Position numbers and translations under genes: made by a program. Positions 18,207-25,293 of a DNA stretch of 64,000 nt are shown here, piece by piece (the first letter of the stretch is position 1; the number at the start of each line of letters is the position of its first letter). Source of the stretch: Nannocystis bainbridge (GTDB taxonomy: Bacteria > Myxococcota_A > Polyangia > Nannocystales > Nannocystaceae); the NCBI RefSeq assembly GCF_028368995.1, contig NZ_JAQNDL010000003.1:682001-746000 (forward strand). The letters run 5' to 3'. The notes under the pieces are model-generated. The model saw only the letters and a list, made by a program, of their open reading frames with translations, ran no database searches and was not told the origin of the DNA.

Positions 18207-18887
18207 GCCGCCAACCCGCTCCCGCGCTCCTTCGCCCTGGCCGAGACCCGCCGCCGCTACGAGGTCACCCCGCGGACCCTCGACGACGAGCTGCTGCGGA
18301 TGGCCCGCGGCGACCGCGGCTGCCTCGGTGACGCCGTCTCGGGCTTCGGCGCGGTCGGCGTCCTGCTCACGGCCGTGCTCGCGTACATGGGCTTCCTCGG
18401 GGCCGGCTTCATGGTGGTGTTCGCCGGCCTGATGATCGGCGGCTTCGTCCTCAGCTCGGCCGCCCAGGCCCGCAGCGGCCCGGCCCGCTACAAGGCGCTG
18501 ACCGAGGGCCCGCTGGCGCTCGGCCGCGTGCTGCGGGCCGACCCGGCCCTGTTCGAGCCCGGCGACGTGCCCTACCCCGCGCTGGTGGTGTTCGCCGTCG
18601 ACGCCCCGCACCGGTTCGACGCCGACTATCTCCACGGCGTCGCCGCGGCGCTGCAGGCCCTGCGCGACGGCGGCGATGCGCCCGCGGAGCAGGCCGAGGT
18701 CGCGGCGATGCTGCGCGACCCCAACCGGATCGCCCCGCTGCGCCTGCCGCCCGCGCTCGCCGGCGCCGGCGATGCCTGGCTCGGCGTCATCAGCGTCGAC
18801 CCGCGCCGCCTGCCCGCGCGCCGCATCGAGGACCACCTGGTCCCGGTGATCGCCGCGCCCGGCCTCGCGTTCGTCGAGCACGTGTGA
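18204..18887 (+). CDS. Membrane protein with cytoplasmic C-terminal domain
   Basis: 227 residues from the ATG in the last palindrome anchor. After ~40 charged residues there are two adjacent hydrophobic helices ('FGAVGVLLTAVLAYMGFLGA', then 'FMVVFAGLMIGGFVLSS'), then a ~150-residue soluble domain with alternating strands ('YPALVVFAVDAPHRFDADYL', 'AWLGVISVDPRRLPARRI'). I recognise no family; it is probably an inner-membrane-anchored protein. Its 3' end, including the stop codon, is repeated three more times downstream. Those extra copies are out of the coding frame's reach because each carries a stop. Confidence 0.68.
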   Translation: MAANPLPRSFALAETRRRYEVTPRTLDDELLRMARGDRGCLGDAVSGFGAVGVLLTAVLAYMGFLGAGFMVVFAGLMIGGFVLSSAAQARSGPARYKALTEGPLALGRVLRADPALFEPGDVPYPALVVFAVDAPHRFDADYLHGVAAALQALRDGGDAPAEQAEVAAMLRDPNRIAPLRLPPALAGAGDAWLGVISVDPRRLPARRIEDHLVPVIAAPGLAFVEHV

Positions 18888-19104
18888 GCCCGCCGCGTCG
18901 AGGACCACCGGGTCCCGGTGATCGCCGCGCCCGGCCTCGCGTTCGTCGAGCACGTGTGAGCCCGCCGCGTCGAGGACCACCGGGTCCCGGTGATCGCCGC
19001 GCCCGGCCTCGCGTTCGTCGAGCACGTGTGAGCCCGCCGCGTCGAGGACCACCGGGTCCCGGTGATCGCCGCGCCCGGCCTCGCGTTCGTCGAGCACGTG
19101 TGAG
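18816..19104. repeat. Tandem duplication of a gene 3' end, four 72-bp units
   Basis: The last 72 bp of the preceding gene (through TGA at 18885-18887) are followed by three near-perfect copies, with stop codons at 72-bp steps. The period is 24 codons, but every unit ends with the in-frame stop, so only the first is translated. The copies differ by a few bases, so duplication is recent. Confidence 0.9.
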
Positions 19105-19155
19105 CCCGCCGCGTCCGTCGAGCGCAGGCCAGCGATGGGCCAGCGGCGGTGGCTG

Positions 19156-19173
19156 CCTGTCTCTCCGGACAGG
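19156..19173. repeat. 18-bp dispersed palindrome
   Basis: CCTGTCT-CTCC-GGACAGG, anchors 14 bp apart, about 100 bp upstream of the alpha/beta hydrolase gene. Confidence 0.7.
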
Positions 19174-19276
19174 TCCATGAGCCGCGGCTCCGCGCGCTGG
19201 CGCGCGGCCGGCCTCGACAACCGCGCGAGCGCCAGGGTATGACCGGGCGGGGCGAGGTCGCTCGCCGAGGAGCCCG

Positions 19277-20797
19277 ATGAAGCAGCCTGTCCGAATCGCC
19301 CTGTCTGTTGCGCTCTGTCTCTTGGGACATGGCTGCAAGGCCAGCTCCCCCTCGACCGAGCCCGAGCCCGCCGCCGCCGCGCCCGAGCCCGCGCCCGCGC
19401 CCGCTCCGGCGGCCAGCGGTCCGGAGGTGTGGGTCGGCGCGGTCGAGCTGCCCGGCGACGCCAAGCTGCGGTTCATCGCCCGCCTCGACCCGCCGCGACC
19501 CGACGACCCCGAGGCGGCGTGGAGCGGCCGGCTCGACATCCCGGCCCAGAGCATCAAGGACTTCCCGCTGCAGGACGTGCGCGTCGCCGCCGACGGCGTC
19601 GATTTCGTGCTCGCCCCGCCCGGCGCGCCCGAGAACCAGTGGGCCATCTTCAGCTTCGACCGCGAGGCCGGGGCCGACGACGTCAAGGGCAGCCTGAGCC
19701 AGGCCGGTCAGAGCCTGCCGGCCACCGCGCGCAAGCTGAAGCCGGGCGAGCCGACCGACGTCGCGCCGAAGCGGCCGCAAGAGCCGAAGCCGCCGTTCCC
19801 GTACGCGACCCGCGAGGCCGCGTTCGTCAGCGCCGCCAAGGACAAGGTCGCCCTGGCCGGCAGCTTCACCCTGCCCGAAGGGACAGGTCCGTTCCCGGCC
19901 GTGGTCCTGCTGACCGGCTCCGGCCCGCAGGACCGCGACGAGTCGCTGATGGGCCACCGCCCGTTCCTCGTGCTCGCCGATCACCTGACCCGCGCCGGTT
20001 TCGCGGTGCTGCGCTTCGACGACCGCGGCGTCGGCGGCTCGAAGGGCGACCTCGACAAGGCGACCCAGCTCGACCTCGTCGGCGACGCCCGCGGCGCGCT
20101 CGACTGGCTGGGCCAGCAGCCCGAGGTCGACAAGACCAAGCTCGGACTCATCGGTCACAGCGAGGGGGCGATGATCGCCGCCCGCACCGGCGCCGCCGAC
20201 AAGCGCGTCGGCGCGGTCGTGATGCTGGCCGGGCCCGGCGTGACCGGCAAGGAGATCCTGGTCCAGCAGATGATCGCCCTGGCCCGCGCGCGCGGGCTGG
20301 CCCAGGCCGACATCGACGCCCAGGTGGCGCTGCAGAAGCAATTGCTCGACGGCCTGGTCGCCAAGAAGAAGCGCGCCGACCTCGAGCCGATCCTGCGCAA
20401 GCTGGTGGCCCTGCAGACGGGCGGCGCGACGCCGGAGCAGCTCGACGCGCTGGTCGGCGCGTCGCTGGCGTCGCTCGACACGCCGTGGTTCCACGATTTC
20501 CTCAAGGCCGACCCACGCACCGACCTGCGCAAGCTGAAGAAGACGCCCGTGCTGGCGCTGATCGGCGCGCTCGACCTGCAGGTGCCGGCCGACGGCAACC
20601 TCCCCGAGCTCGAGCAGGCGCTGGCCAAGGCCGGCAACAAGGACGCGACCGTCAAGTCGCTGCCCGGCCTCAACCACCTGTTCCAGCACGCCAAGACCGG
20701 CTCGCCCGGCGAGTACGGCGAGATCGAAGAGACGATGGCCCCCGAGCTGCTCGGTGAGGTCTCGAGCTGGCTGCGCACGCGCTGGCCCGCGCCCTGA
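19277..20797 (+). CDS. Exported alpha/beta hydrolase lipoprotein
   Basis: 506 residues from ATG with AGGAG upstream. The signal peptide 'MKQPVRIALSVALCLLGHGC' ends in a Cys lipobox, followed by an Ala/Pro/Glu linker. Residues ~50-155 form a beta-rich N-domain. The hydrolase domain follows with the oxyanion region 'LLTGSGPQDRDE', 'LRFDDRGVGGSKGD', the nucleophile elbow 'GHSEGA' with Ser295, 'LALIGALDLQVPAD' supplying the acid, and 'LPGLNHLFQHA' with the catalytic His. It resembles periplasmic serine esterases/peptidases of the EstA/YqiA kind; the substrate is unknown. The DNA encoding the signal peptide is itself a four-anchor palindrome chain (19286-19331). Confidence 0.85.
   Translation: MKQPVRIALSVALCLLGHGCKASSPSTEPEPAAAAPEPAPAPAPAASGPEVWVGAVELPGDAKLRFIARLDPPRPDDPEAAWSGRLDIPAQSIKDFPLQDVRVAADGVDFVLAPPGAPENQWAIFSFDREAGADDVKGSLSQAGQSLPATARKLKPGEPTDVAPKRPQEPKPPFPYATREAAFVSAAKDKVALAGSFTLPEGTGPFPAVVLLTGSGPQDRDESLMGHRPFLVLADHLTRAGFAVLRFDDRGVGGSKGDLDKATQLDLVGDARGALDWLGQQPEVDKTKLGLIGHSEGAMIAARTGAADKRVGAVVMLAGPGVTGKEILVQQMIALARARGLAQADIDAQVALQKQLLDGLVAKKKRADLEPILRKLVALQTGGATPEQLDALVGASLASLDTPWFHDFLKADPRTDLRKLKKTPVLALIGALDLQVPADGNLPELEQALAKAGNKDATVKSLPGLNHLFQHAKTGSPGEYGEIEETMAPELLGEVSSWLRTRWPAP
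19286..19331. repeat. Palindrome chain coding a signal peptide
   Basis: Anchors CCTG 19286, CCTG 19300, TCTG 19314, CATG 19328, all 14 bp apart. They encode residues ~4-18 of the hydrolase's lipoprotein signal sequence, so the element has been recruited as, or has replaced, targeting sequence. Confidence 0.65.
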
Positions 20798-20847
20798 CGC
20801 GGTAGAGCGCCTCGCGGCCGAGCAGCCGCGGAGACAAGACGGCCTTG

Positions 20848-20869
20848 TCGAAGTGTCCTCGAGGACATA
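20848..20869. repeat. Dispersed palindrome, partial copy
   Basis: AGTGTCC-TCGA-GGACATA with anchors 14 bp apart, about 50 bp after the hydrolase stop codon; a candidate terminator hairpin. Confidence 0.55.
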
Positions 20870-20896
20870 TCGATAAGGCTGTTGTTTTAGATGCAC

Positions 20897-21094
20897 GCCC
20901 ATGGCCACATGGTCCACCTGTGGCTATGGGTGCGCATGGGTCCTGTCTCCGCCGGCACGCGCATGTCAGTTTGACAGGAACCTGTCAATCTCTCGCGCCC
21001 ATGGCCACGGGTGCGTATGGGTCCGCGTACCTCGCTGTCTCGTCGCCACGAACATCTCCATGGCGCCGAATTCAATTTGACAGGTACCTGCCCA
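20897..21094 (+). promoter_or_regulatory. MarR-gene control region with two operator-like palindromes
   Basis: Two related inverted repeats, TTGACAGGA-ACCTGTCAA (20971-20988, 8 of 9 pairs) and TTGACAGGT-ACCTGCCCA (21077-21094), lie 106 bp apart. The second is 18 bp before the GTG of the MarR-family gene. Direct repeats GCCCATGGCCAC at 20897 and 20997, each followed by a GGTGCG(C/T)ATGGGTCC block, flank the first. MarR regulators bind ~18-bp palindromes and usually repress themselves, so autoregulation is the natural reading. Confidence 0.55.
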
Positions 21095-21112
21095 TCGCGC
21101 AGAGTCGCCGGC

Positions 21113-21586
21113 GTGGCGCGATGGACGGACAGAGGGCTCGCCTTCACCGATCTGATCCTCGAGGTGTTCCGGCTCAACGGTCTCCTGCTCGCGGCCGGTG
21201 ACCAGCTCGCCGCGCCTTCGGGCCTCACCAGCGCGCGCTGGCAGGTGCTCGGCGTCGCCGATCACGGGCCGGTGACGGTCGCCCAGGTCGCGCGGACCAT
21301 GGGCCTGAAGCGCCAGAGCGTGCAGCAGACAGCTGACGCGCTCGCGCGTGACGGCTTCGTCGTGTTCGTCGACGACCCCGACGACGCCCGCGCCCGGCGC
21401 ATCGCCCTCACCACCGCCGGGCGTCGGGCCCTGCGCGCCGTCGAGGCGCGGCACGCAGTGTGGGTCGAGGGCCTGGCCGCGCGCGTCGACCTCACCGCGC
21501 TGCAGGCCACCGTCGCCGCCCTGCGCGACGCCGTGCACCTGCTGCAATCGCCGCCGCGCGCCCGTGGCCGCCCGAGAAAGGACTGA
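21113..21586 (+). CDS. MarR-family transcriptional regulator
   Basis: 157 residues from a GTG directly after the operator-like palindrome. A winged helix-turn-helix is visible: 'SARWQVLGVADHGPVTVAQV', recognition helix 'ARTMGLKRQSVQQTADAL' and wing 'VVFVDDPDDARARRIALTTA'. Flanking helices would form the dimer interface. It probably represses itself and the downstream VOC gene, which starts 9 bp after its stop, with release by an aromatic or phenolic ligand. That ligand is inferred from the family. Confidence 0.86.
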   Translation: MARWTDRGLAFTDLILEVFRLNGLLLAAGDQLAAPSGLTSARWQVLGVADHGPVTVAQVARTMGLKRQSVQQTADALARDGFVVFVDDPDDARARRIALTTAGRRALRAVEARHAVWVEGLAARVDLTALQATVAALRDAVHLLQSPPRARGRPRKD

Positions 21587-21594
21587 CGCCCCGC

Positions 21595-22320
21595 ATGCAC
21601 CCCGAGACGATGATCCCCGTGCTCCCGAGCGTGTCGCTCGCCGACACCCTCGCCTTTTACCGGCTGCTCGGCTTCGAGGTCACCTACCAGCAGGCCAGGC
21701 CTTACGTCTACGCGGCGACCCGCCGCGGCGGCATGGAGGTCCACTTCATGGGCATCCCGGAGCTCGACCCCAAGGGCGCCTACAGCACCTGCCTGGTGAT
21801 GGTGCCCGAGGTCGAGCAGCTGCACGCGACCTTCGCCGGGGCGCTGCGCGGCGGCTACGGCAAGCTGCCGATCGCCGGCATCCCGCGGATCACCCGCATG
21901 AAGCCGGGCCAGACCCGCTTCACGATCGTCGACGTCGCCGGCAACTCGCTCGTCTTCATCAAGAAGGACGCCGGCGGCAGCGAGGACGAGGAGCCGCTCG
22001 AGGCCGTCAAGCGCCGGCCCGGCGAATCGCGGCTGGCCCACGGGGTCCGCTTCGCCGCCCGCCTGCGCGATTTTAAAAATGACGACGAAATGGCGGCGCG
22101 GGTCCTCGACCTGGCCTTGGCCCGCCCCGACCCCGGCGACCCGTTCGAGCGCGCCCGGGCCCTCGCGGCCCGCATCGAGCTGGCGATCGCCCTCGGCCAA
22201 CCCGACCGCGCCGATGCCCTCGGCGCCGAGCTGGCGGCGCTGCCACTGTCGCCCGAACAGCGCGACGAGCTCGCGGCCGAGCTCGAGCGGGCCCACGCGC
22301 TCGAGCGCTCGCAAGCGTGA
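21595..22320 (+). CDS. VOC (glyoxalase/bleomycin-resistance) family protein
   Basis: 241 residues from ATG, with AAAGGA upstream, in an operon with the MarR gene. Residues 1-120 show a VOC fold: 'MIPVLPSVSLADTLAFYRLL', 'FEVTYQQARPYVYAATRRGG', 'MEVHFMG', 'RFTIVDVAGNSLVFIKK'. The layout matches bleomycin-resistance-type binding proteins rather than glyoxalase I. Residues ~130-240 are an extra helical segment rich in Ala/Arg/Glu, not part of the VOC fold. The pairing with MarR suggests a ligand-sequestering resistance module. Its 3' end is duplicated downstream together with a palindrome. Confidence 0.8.
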   Translation: MHPETMIPVLPSVSLADTLAFYRLLGFEVTYQQARPYVYAATRRGGMEVHFMGIPELDPKGAYSTCLVMVPEVEQLHATFAGALRGGYGKLPIAGIPRITRMKPGQTRFTIVDVAGNSLVFIKKDAGGSEDEEPLEAVKRRPGESRLAHGVRFAARLRDFKNDDEMAARVLDLALARPDPGDPFERARALAARIELAIALGQPDRADALGAELAALPLSPEQRDELAAELERAHALERSQA

Positions 22321-22427
22321 AGGCTGTCCCGCAGGACATGTCCTTCGGGATGTCCGGCCCCGACGCCCGCTCGAGCGCTCGCTCGCAAGCCTGATTGCTG
22401 TCCCGCAGGACATGTCCTCCGGGACAC
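22298..22427. repeat. Duplicated gene end plus palindromes
   Basis: The last ~23 bp of the VOC gene and the palindromic stretch after it (22298-22354) recur at 22368-22427. Each copy contains GCTGTCCCGCAGGACATGTCC with anchors 14 bp apart (22323/22337 and 22397/22411). This is the same behaviour as the tandem 3'-end arrays at 18816 and 59318. Confidence 0.8.
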
Positions 22428-22548
22428 TCCAAAATCCCCTCTGGCGCCCGCCTCGCCGGCCAGCGGCCTCCTCCGCGCCGCGCCGCCGCGATCGCCCGCG
22501 AGTCGGACCTCGCCCGCCGCGCCGGCCCGCGCCCGCCACCCTGAACTC

Positions 22549-23682
22549 GTGCCGCGCCTCGCCTTTGCGACGCTCGCCGGCCTGCTCGGCGCCTGCGGTC
22601 CGTCGGCCGACAGCAAAGCCCCGCGCGACGACGAGTACCCGCCGACGATCCAGCCCTACGACGACGACGACGCCGACGCGAACGCCGACCTGCCGGCGTG
22701 GCATTCGCTCGGGGGGGCGATCGCCGAACCAGCCGCCACCCTGAGCGCCGACGGTCGCCTCGAGGTGTTCGTGCGCGGCCGCGACGGGGCGCTGTGGCAC
22801 ATCCATCAGGTCGCGCCGAACAGCGGCTGGTCGGAGTGGAGCTCGCTCGGCGGCCGGCTCGACGGCGGCGTCGTCGTCGTCGTCGGCGAGGACGGCGACG
22901 GCCAGCTCGACGTGCTCGCGCGCGGCAGCGACGGCGCGCTGTGGCACCTGCGGCAGACCGGGCCGAAGCACGCGTGGCCGAGCTGGAAGCGGCTCGGCGG
23001 GCAGCTCGTCGCCGGCGACCGGCCCTCGGTGGTGCGCGGCCTCGACGATCGCCTCGAGGTGTTCGTGCGCGCGCCCGACCGCCAGGTCCACCACCTGCGC
23101 GAGCTGCCCGGGTCGGCGTGGAGCCGCTGGTACGTGCTCCCTGGCGCCGTCGGTCCGGTCACCGCCGCGCGCGACGGCGACGGTCGCCTCGCCCTGTTCG
23201 CCCGCGGGGACGACGGTCGACTGGTGCACCGGCGCCAGCTCGCGCGCGACGGCGGATGGAGCGAGTGGACCGCGCTCGCCGGACCCATCGCCGGCCGCCC
23301 CGCGGTGGCCCGCAACCACGACGGCCGGCTCGAGGTGTTCGCTCGCACGGACGCCGGCGACCTGGGCCACGCGTGGCAGACGGCCCCGGGCGGGGGCTGG
23401 TCGCGCTGGGCCTCGCTCGGCGGCGCGCCCGCTGACCCGGTGGCGATCGCCGGGCCCGACGGCCGCCTCGAGGTGTTCACCCGCGGCCTCGACCACGCGC
23501 TGTGGCGGATCGGCCAGATCACGCCCGGCGGCGCCTGGTCGCCCTGGAGCTCGCTCGGCGGCGCCTTCGCCGATGTGCCCGCGATCGCCCCCAACCAGGA
23601 CGGCCGCCTCGAGGCCTTCGTGCGCGGCACCGACGGCGCGCTGTGGCACCGCTGGCAGACCCGCCCGGGCTGCTGCTGGTGA
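22549..23682 (+). CDS. PLL-type beta-propeller lectin lipoprotein
   Basis: 377 residues from GTG. 'VPRLAFATLAGLLGAC' is a short lipoprotein signal with Cys16, followed by an acidic DDDDAD linker. The body is about seven repeats of ~47 residues with the pattern W-x2-LGG, then 'DGRLEVFVRGxDGALWH' and 'W-x2-W' (for example 'DGRLEVFVRGRDGALWHIHQ'). This is the DUF346/PLL propeller seen in fucose-binding lectins of Photorhabdus and myxobacteria. It probably sits on the cell surface and binds sugars. The repeat number is consistent with a closed seven-bladed propeller. Confidence 0.84.
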   Translation: MPRLAFATLAGLLGACGPSADSKAPRDDEYPPTIQPYDDDDADANADLPAWHSLGGAIAEPAATLSADGRLEVFVRGRDGALWHIHQVAPNSGWSEWSSLGGRLDGGVVVVVGEDGDGQLDVLARGSDGALWHLRQTGPKHAWPSWKRLGGQLVAGDRPSVVRGLDDRLEVFVRAPDRQVHHLRELPGSAWSRWYVLPGAVGPVTAARDGDGRLALFARGDDGRLVHRRQLARDGGWSEWTALAGPIAGRPAVARNHDGRLEVFARTDAGDLGHAWQTAPGGGWSRWASLGGAPADPVAIAGPDGRLEVFTRGLDHALWRIGQITPGGAWSPWSSLGGAFADVPAIAPNQDGRLEAFVRGTDGALWHRWQTRPGCCW

Positions 23683-23685
23683 ACC

Positions 23686-23773
23686 GCTGCTTCGTAAAGA
23701 ATATTCGAAAGAACATGCGCAAAAGGCCATGTCCCGAAGGACATGGCCTTTGGCACCTATCTCTTATGCCATC
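23686..23773. repeat. Seven-anchor palindrome chain between convergent genes
   Basis: Anchors at 23686 (GCTG), 23700 (AATA), 23714, 23728 and 23742 (CATG), 23756 (CCTA) and 23770 (CATC), each 14 bp apart. The central unit is a perfect 13-bp stem (23722-23734 with 23739-23751, loop CGAA). It fills the gap between the converging lectin and membrane-protein genes, where it could terminate both. Confidence 0.8.
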
Positions 23774-25136
23774 AAGCCCGGCGCGCGCGCCAGCGGTCGC
23801 GCAGGGTCTTGCCCTGGCGCCACAGCCAGATGCCGACCACCACGTAGACCTCGAGCGCGAGCAGCAGCAGCAGCGGGTCGTAGGGCGCGCGCAGGCGGGT
23901 GTCGCCGAAGTAGATCGCGGCGGTGATCATCAGCGCCACCACGTGGAGGGCGATGAGGCCGTAGTTGGCGACCGTGCGGCGCATGAACAGGGTCACGAGG
24001 CCGAGCACCACCGGCGCGACGACGAAGGTGGTGTAGAGGCCCTGCCACCAGATCGCGCGCGGGCGCCATAGGTCGCGGCCGGAGTCGGGCCACGGCGTGT
24101 TGTAGCCGGCCAGCAGCAGCATGTTGACGATGCCGTACTTGATCTGGCCGAGAATGCCGGTCTTGCGGATGCACTTGGCCATCAGCGCGTCGAGGGCCTT
24201 GGCGTCGGCGATGTAGCCGCGGTACTCGAGCTCGGGGCCGAGCGCCGGGTCGAGCTGGACCCACGAGCGCGGCGCCGTCTTGGCCCGCTTCTCGAGCTGG
24301 ATCAGCGGCGGCGGCCCGAAGCGGATCTTGCCGCGCCCGGGCTCGGTCGGCGCCGCGGTGGCCTTCTTGTTGTGGCAGCGACCGAACAGCTGGTTGAACT
24401 TGCCGTTCTCGCTGACGAGGCCGAAGCGGCCGGTGTGGTGGTGCATGCGCGCGACCGAGAACCCGAGCACCGCGATCAGCGGGATGCCGGCGAACACCAG
24501 GTGACGCCAGCGCACGTTCGGCAGCGCCTTGCGCCACACCAGCCACAACAGCCCGAACAGCGCGATCGACATCAGGATCTGCGGCCGGCAGGCGGTCGCC
24601 AGCGCGGCGGTGACGCCGGTGGCCCAGGCGTCGCGGCTGCGGCCCTCCTGGACCAGGCGGACCAGGTAGAACATCGACGCCATCATGAACACGCCGAACG
24701 GGATCTCGCTCAGCGTGTAGCCGCCGAGCGAGATCAGCGGGTAGTAGAACACCAGCAGCGTGCCGAGCAGCGGCGGGATCCACTTGCGCGGGCTGATGCG
24801 CGCCGCGATCCGGTAGGCGTAGGCGACCATGCCGGTGCCCATCAACGCGTAGGCGATGCCGATCGCGGTGAAGTTGTCCTTGCCGAACAGGTACTTGATC
24901 AGCGCCAGGATGAAGTGCGTCCCGTAGGGGAAGAACGCGTGGTACTCGTTGGGCGCGCCGAACTTGTCGACCATCTGGTCGGCCCGCGAGACGTAGCCCT
25001 TCATGTCCGAAGAGACATAGTCGCCGAGCGGGTGGACCACGAGGTTCCAGTGCAGGCGGACGAGGAAGGCGCCCAGCACGATGACGAGCGGCCAGCGGTT
25101 GCGGTAGAGCCAGTCGAGGACGCGTTGCACGGGCAC
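23772..25136 (-). CDS. Membrane protein of the GT-C glycosyltransferase type
   Basis: 454 residues from ATG. About ten hydrophobic segments are visible, the first at residues ~15-30. A conserved acidic/aromatic loop follows helix 1: 'LGDYVSSDMKGYVSRADQMV', with 'FFPYGTHFIL' after it. This is the pattern of GT39/ArnT-like polyprenyl-phosphate sugar transferases, which carry an acidic pair in the first periplasmic loop. The soluble insertion ~245-330 is of unknown role. It probably transfers a lipid-linked sugar on the periplasmic side; acceptor unknown. A palindrome (25002-25019) codes part of that conserved loop. Confidence 0.7.
   Translation of the reverse strand: MPVQRVLDWLYRNRWPLVIVLGAFLVRLHWNLVVHPLGDYVSSDMKGYVSRADQMVDKFGAPNEYHAFFPYGTHFILALIKYLFGKDNFTAIGIAYALMGTGMVAYAYRIAARISPRKWIPPLLGTLLVFYYPLISLGGYTLSEIPFGVFMMASMFYLVRLVQEGRSRDAWATGVTAALATACRPQILMSIALFGLLWLVWRKALPNVRWRHLVFAGIPLIAVLGFSVARMHHHTGRFGLVSENGKFNQLFGRCHNKKATAAPTEPGRGKIRFGPPPLIQLEKRAKTAPRSWVQLDPALGPELEYRGYIADAKALDALMAKCIRKTGILGQIKYGIVNMLLLAGYNTPWPDSGRDLWRPRAIWWQGLYTTFVVAPVVLGLVTLFMRRTVANYGLIALHVVALMITAAIYFGDTRLRAPYDPLLLLLALEVYVVVGIWLWRQGKTLRDRWRARRA
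25002..25019. repeat. 18-bp palindrome in GT-C-type gene
   Basis: CATGTCC-GAAG-AGACATA, anchors 14 bp apart, coding YVSSDM on the minus strand in the first periplasmic loop. Confidence 0.65.
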
Positions 25137-25293
25137 CAGAGGGGGCGGAGAGTAGCAGCGTTCCGCACGCCGCGGGAGGCGCGAGCGGGGCCTTCACGCC
25201 CCGCCGGCGACGCGGGCGCGGGCGCGCCCCGTCGCAATTGCGCAGCCTCACGGGCGCCCCGCGACGGGACGCCCGCGAGGCGGCGCGCTCGGT

